Both the position numbers and the translations under genes were made by a program. From Acidimicrobiaceae bacterium (GTDB taxonomy: Bacteria > Actinomycetota > Acidimicrobiia > Acidimicrobiales > RAAP-2), in assembly GCA_027306755.1 (NCBI GenBank), contig DAHUZE010000020.1:1-32124 (forward strand): a stretch of DNA of 32,124 nucleotides, in the 5' to 3' direction. Numbering within the stretch: the stretch's first letter is position 1; every line of letters begins with the position of its first letter. The notes beneath the pieces are model-generated. The model saw only the letters and a list, made by a program, of their open reading frames with translations, was not told the DNA's origin and ran no database searches. Shown piece after piece: positions 30,523 through 32,124 of the stretch.

Positions 30523-32006
30523 CGACGGCGACAGCTCGCCACGACACTGCCCGGGCCTGGACGGAGCTGCTCCGCTGGGTGCCCACCGGCTCTCTGGTGG
30601 GGGGAGCGTGGACCGAGGCAGGATCGGGTCGGTCCATCGACGTGCTGGACCCCGCGACGGAGGAGCGCATCGCCACGGTGCCCGACGGCACCGTGGACGA
30701 CGCCCTGGCGGCGGTGGACGCGGCGTCCGGCTCCCTCGAGGCGTGGAGCCGGACCTCGCCGCGTCACCGGGGCGAGGTCCTGCGCCGGGCCTTCGTCCTC
30801 ATGACCGAGCGGGCTGAGGACATCGCCCGGCTGATGACCCTGGAGAACGGCAAGGCGCTCCCCGACGCCCGGGGTGAGGCGGCCTACGCGGCCGAGTTCT
30901 TCCGCTGGTACTCCGAGGAGGCCGTGCGCAACGTGGGCGAGGTCATGACCGCGCCTTCGGGGGCCAACCGCATCCTCGTCACGCGGCGGCCAATCGGGGT
31001 CGCCCTGCTCATCACCCCGTGGAACTTCCCCGCTGCCATGCTGACCCGCAAGATCGGTCCCGCGCTGGCTGCCGGGTGCACGGTGGTGTGCAAGCCGGCA
31101 AGCGAGACCCCGCTGACGGCCCTGGCGATCGGGCGGATCCTGGAGGAGGCCGGCGTGCCGCCCGGAGTCGTCAACATCGTGCCCTCCCGCCGCTCGGGCG
31201 AACTGGCCAGAGCCCTGCTGGCCGACGAGCGGGTGCGCAAGCTGTCGTTCACCGGGTCCACGGAGGTCGGGCGGACGCTGCTGGCCCAGGCCGCGGACAC
31301 GGTCGTGAGCTGCTCCATGGAGCTCGGCGGCAACGCTCCGTTCGTCGTCTTTGCCGACGCGGACCTGGACGCAGCCGTGGAGGGCGCCATGGTGGCCAAG
31401 ATGCGGAACGGTGGTGAGGCGTGCACCGCAGCCAACCGGTTCTACGTGGAGACGCCGGTGGCCGAGCGGTTCTCCGAGATGCTCGCCGCCCGCATGGGCG
31501 CGCTGCGCATGGGCAGGGGACTGGACGAGGGCGTCCAGCTCGGTCCGCTGGTCAACGCCCCCAGCCGGGACAAGGTGCGGGAGCTGGTGGACGACGTCCG
31601 GGCCGAGGGTGCGAGCGCGATCGTGGGCGGTGAGGATCCGCAGGGCACCGGCTACTTCTACCCGGCCACGGTGCTGGCCGGCGTGCCCCCCAAGTCCTCG
31701 CTGCTCAGGACCGAGATCTTCGGTCCGGTGGCGCCCGTCGTCTCGTTCTCGGACGAGGACGAGGCCGTGGCCATGGCCAACGACACCGAGTACGGGCTGG
31801 CCTCCTACGTGTACACGGGCGATCTCGGCCGGGGGCTCAGGGTGGCCGAGGCCATCGAGACCGGCATGGTGGGCCTCAACCGTGGCCTCGTCTCGGACCC
31901 GGCCGCCCCGTTCGGCGGCGTGAAGCAGAGCGGGCTGGGCCGGGAGGGCGGGCACGACGGGATGCTGGAGTACCTCGAGCAGAAGTACATCGCCACCAGC
32001 TGGTGA
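30519..32006 (+). CDS. NAD(P)-dependent aldehyde dehydrogenase, succinate-semialdehyde type, 495 aa
   Basis: This is a cytoplasmic aldehyde dehydrogenase that oxidises an aldehyde to its acid. The key residues are Asn169 (TPWNF), Lys192 (CKPAS), Glu268 (MELGGN) and catalytic Cys302 (GEACTAANR). The motif MELGGNAPF and the C-terminal NRGLVSDPAAPFGGVKQSG fit the GabD-like (succinate or glutarate semialdehyde) branch better than the betaine-aldehyde branch. ATG 30519 overlaps the E1 beta stop (ATGA), with GGAGG upstream. It is the last gene of the operon in view and is followed by a terminator-like hairpin. A product-side semialdehyde such as succinate semialdehyde is plausible but unproven. Confidence 0.93.
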   Translation: MTTATARHDTARAWTELLRWVPTGSLVGGAWTEAGSGRSIDVLDPATEERIATVPDGTVDDALAAVDAASGSLEAWSRTSPRHRGEVLRRAFVLMTERAEDIARLMTLENGKALPDARGEAAYAAEFFRWYSEEAVRNVGEVMTAPSGANRILVTRRPIGVALLITPWNFPAAMLTRKIGPALAAGCTVVCKPASETPLTALAIGRILEEAGVPPGVVNIVPSRRSGELARALLADERVRKLSFTGSTEVGRTLLAQAADTVVSCSMELGGNAPFVVFADADLDAAVEGAMVAKMRNGGEACTAANRFYVETPVAERFSEMLAARMGALRMGRGLDEGVQLGPLVNAPSRDKVRELVDDVRAEGASAIVGGEDPQGTGYFYPATVLAGVPPKSSLLRTEIFGPVAPVVSFSDEDEAVAMANDTEYGLASYVYTGDLGRGLRVAEAIETGMVGLNRGLVSDPAAPFGGVKQSGLGREGGHDGMLEYLEQKYIATSW

Positions 32007-32009
32007 CCC

Positions 32010-32042
32010 GGCCCCGGCCCCTGCACCGGCGGCCGGGGGGCC
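32010..32042. terminator. GC-rich imperfect hairpin after the last operon
   Basis: GGCCCCGGCC (32010-32019) and GGCCGGGGGGCC (32031-32042) can pair with a two-base bulge. It begins within four bases of the aldehyde dehydrogenase stop. No T-run follows. If it terminates transcription, the operon ends here and E2/E3 genes are not part of it. Confidence 0.45.
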
Positions 32043-32124
32043 TCAAGCTTACCTTCAGGTTCAGGTCGAGCTGCACCTTTCGTTGAGGTCGCAGCGGTCC
32101 CGAGCTACCGCTGAGGGTGAGCTC
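32043..32124. other. Window end, no gene recognised
   Basis: This is 82 bases of lower GC than the surroundings (for example AAGCTTACCTTCAGGTTCAGG). No open frame, promoter or operator can be supported. It may be the start of an intergenic region that marks the edge of the catabolic locus. Confidence 0.4.

Noticed and set aside
1-32124. Mobile element, prophage, CRISPR or RNA genes
   Set aside because: No transposase, integrase, terminal inverted repeats, regularly spaced repeats, or tRNA- or rRNA-like stretches were seen on reading both strands.

Overview
This 32.1-kb window is very GC-rich, almost fully coding and has short intergenic gaps. GC-rich codon use, GTG starts, TTGACA-type promoters that run straight into start codons, and the protein families present all suggest an actinobacterium. 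I cannot place it to class or genus from sequence alone. I see no rRNA, tRNA, CRISPR array, transposase, integrase or origin.

Layout. Positions 1-1633 (-) hold the cut-off end of an ABC exporter, which looks like flanking sequence. From 1821 to 32006 there is one large accessory catabolic locus: an aldo/keto reductase (1821), a LacI-type regulator (2910) and a beta-hydroxyacid dehydrogenase (4036); a leftward operon of five tightly coupled genes read from 10101 down to 5059 (ThDP enzyme, creatininase-family hydrolase, zinc alcohol dehydrogenase, small cupin, DapA-family lyase); an alpha/beta hydrolase (10233); a CocE/NonD-type hydrolase (-, 13096-11357); a rightward transport and catabolic operon (cupin 13237, Liv-type ABC importer 13711-18777, acyl-CoA dehydrogenase-like flavoprotein, second alpha/beta hydrolase, second DapA-family protein ending at 22127); a divergent pair (third alpha/beta hydrolase on -, FAD oxidoreductase plus ACMSD-like amidohydrolase on +); a second aldo/keto reductase (-, 27056-26067); and a rightward operon of an M24 peptidase-like protein, ThDP dehydrogenase E1 alpha and beta, and an aldehyde dehydrogenase (27267-32006).

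What ties the locus together is a repeated 12-bp near-palindrome, consensus GCAAYCGRTTGC, found seven times. Every copy lies in a promoter region or start-codon region of the locus, including in front of the lacI-type gene itself. I infer that one LacI-family repressor controls nearly the whole region. At two genes (4036 and 10101) a TTGACA promoter places the transcription start on the start codon, so the mRNA should be leaderless and the operator is embedded in the first codons, encoding Gln-Ser-Val-Ala in both proteins.

Function. A Liv-type importer together with three paralogous C-C/ester-type alpha/beta hydrolases, two lyases, an ACMSD-like decarboxylase, two amide or peptide-bond hydrolase relatives and several dehydrogenases suggests uptake and stepwise breakdown of a small organic, probably nitrogen-containing, carboxylic compound. 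The substrate cannot be named from sequence. Several enzymes depart from their family's catalytic residues (M24 Asp to Cys, acyl-CoA dehydrogenase Glu to Asn, second DapA-like protein lacking the Thr-Thr and Tyr positions), which favours an undescribed pathway over a textbook one.
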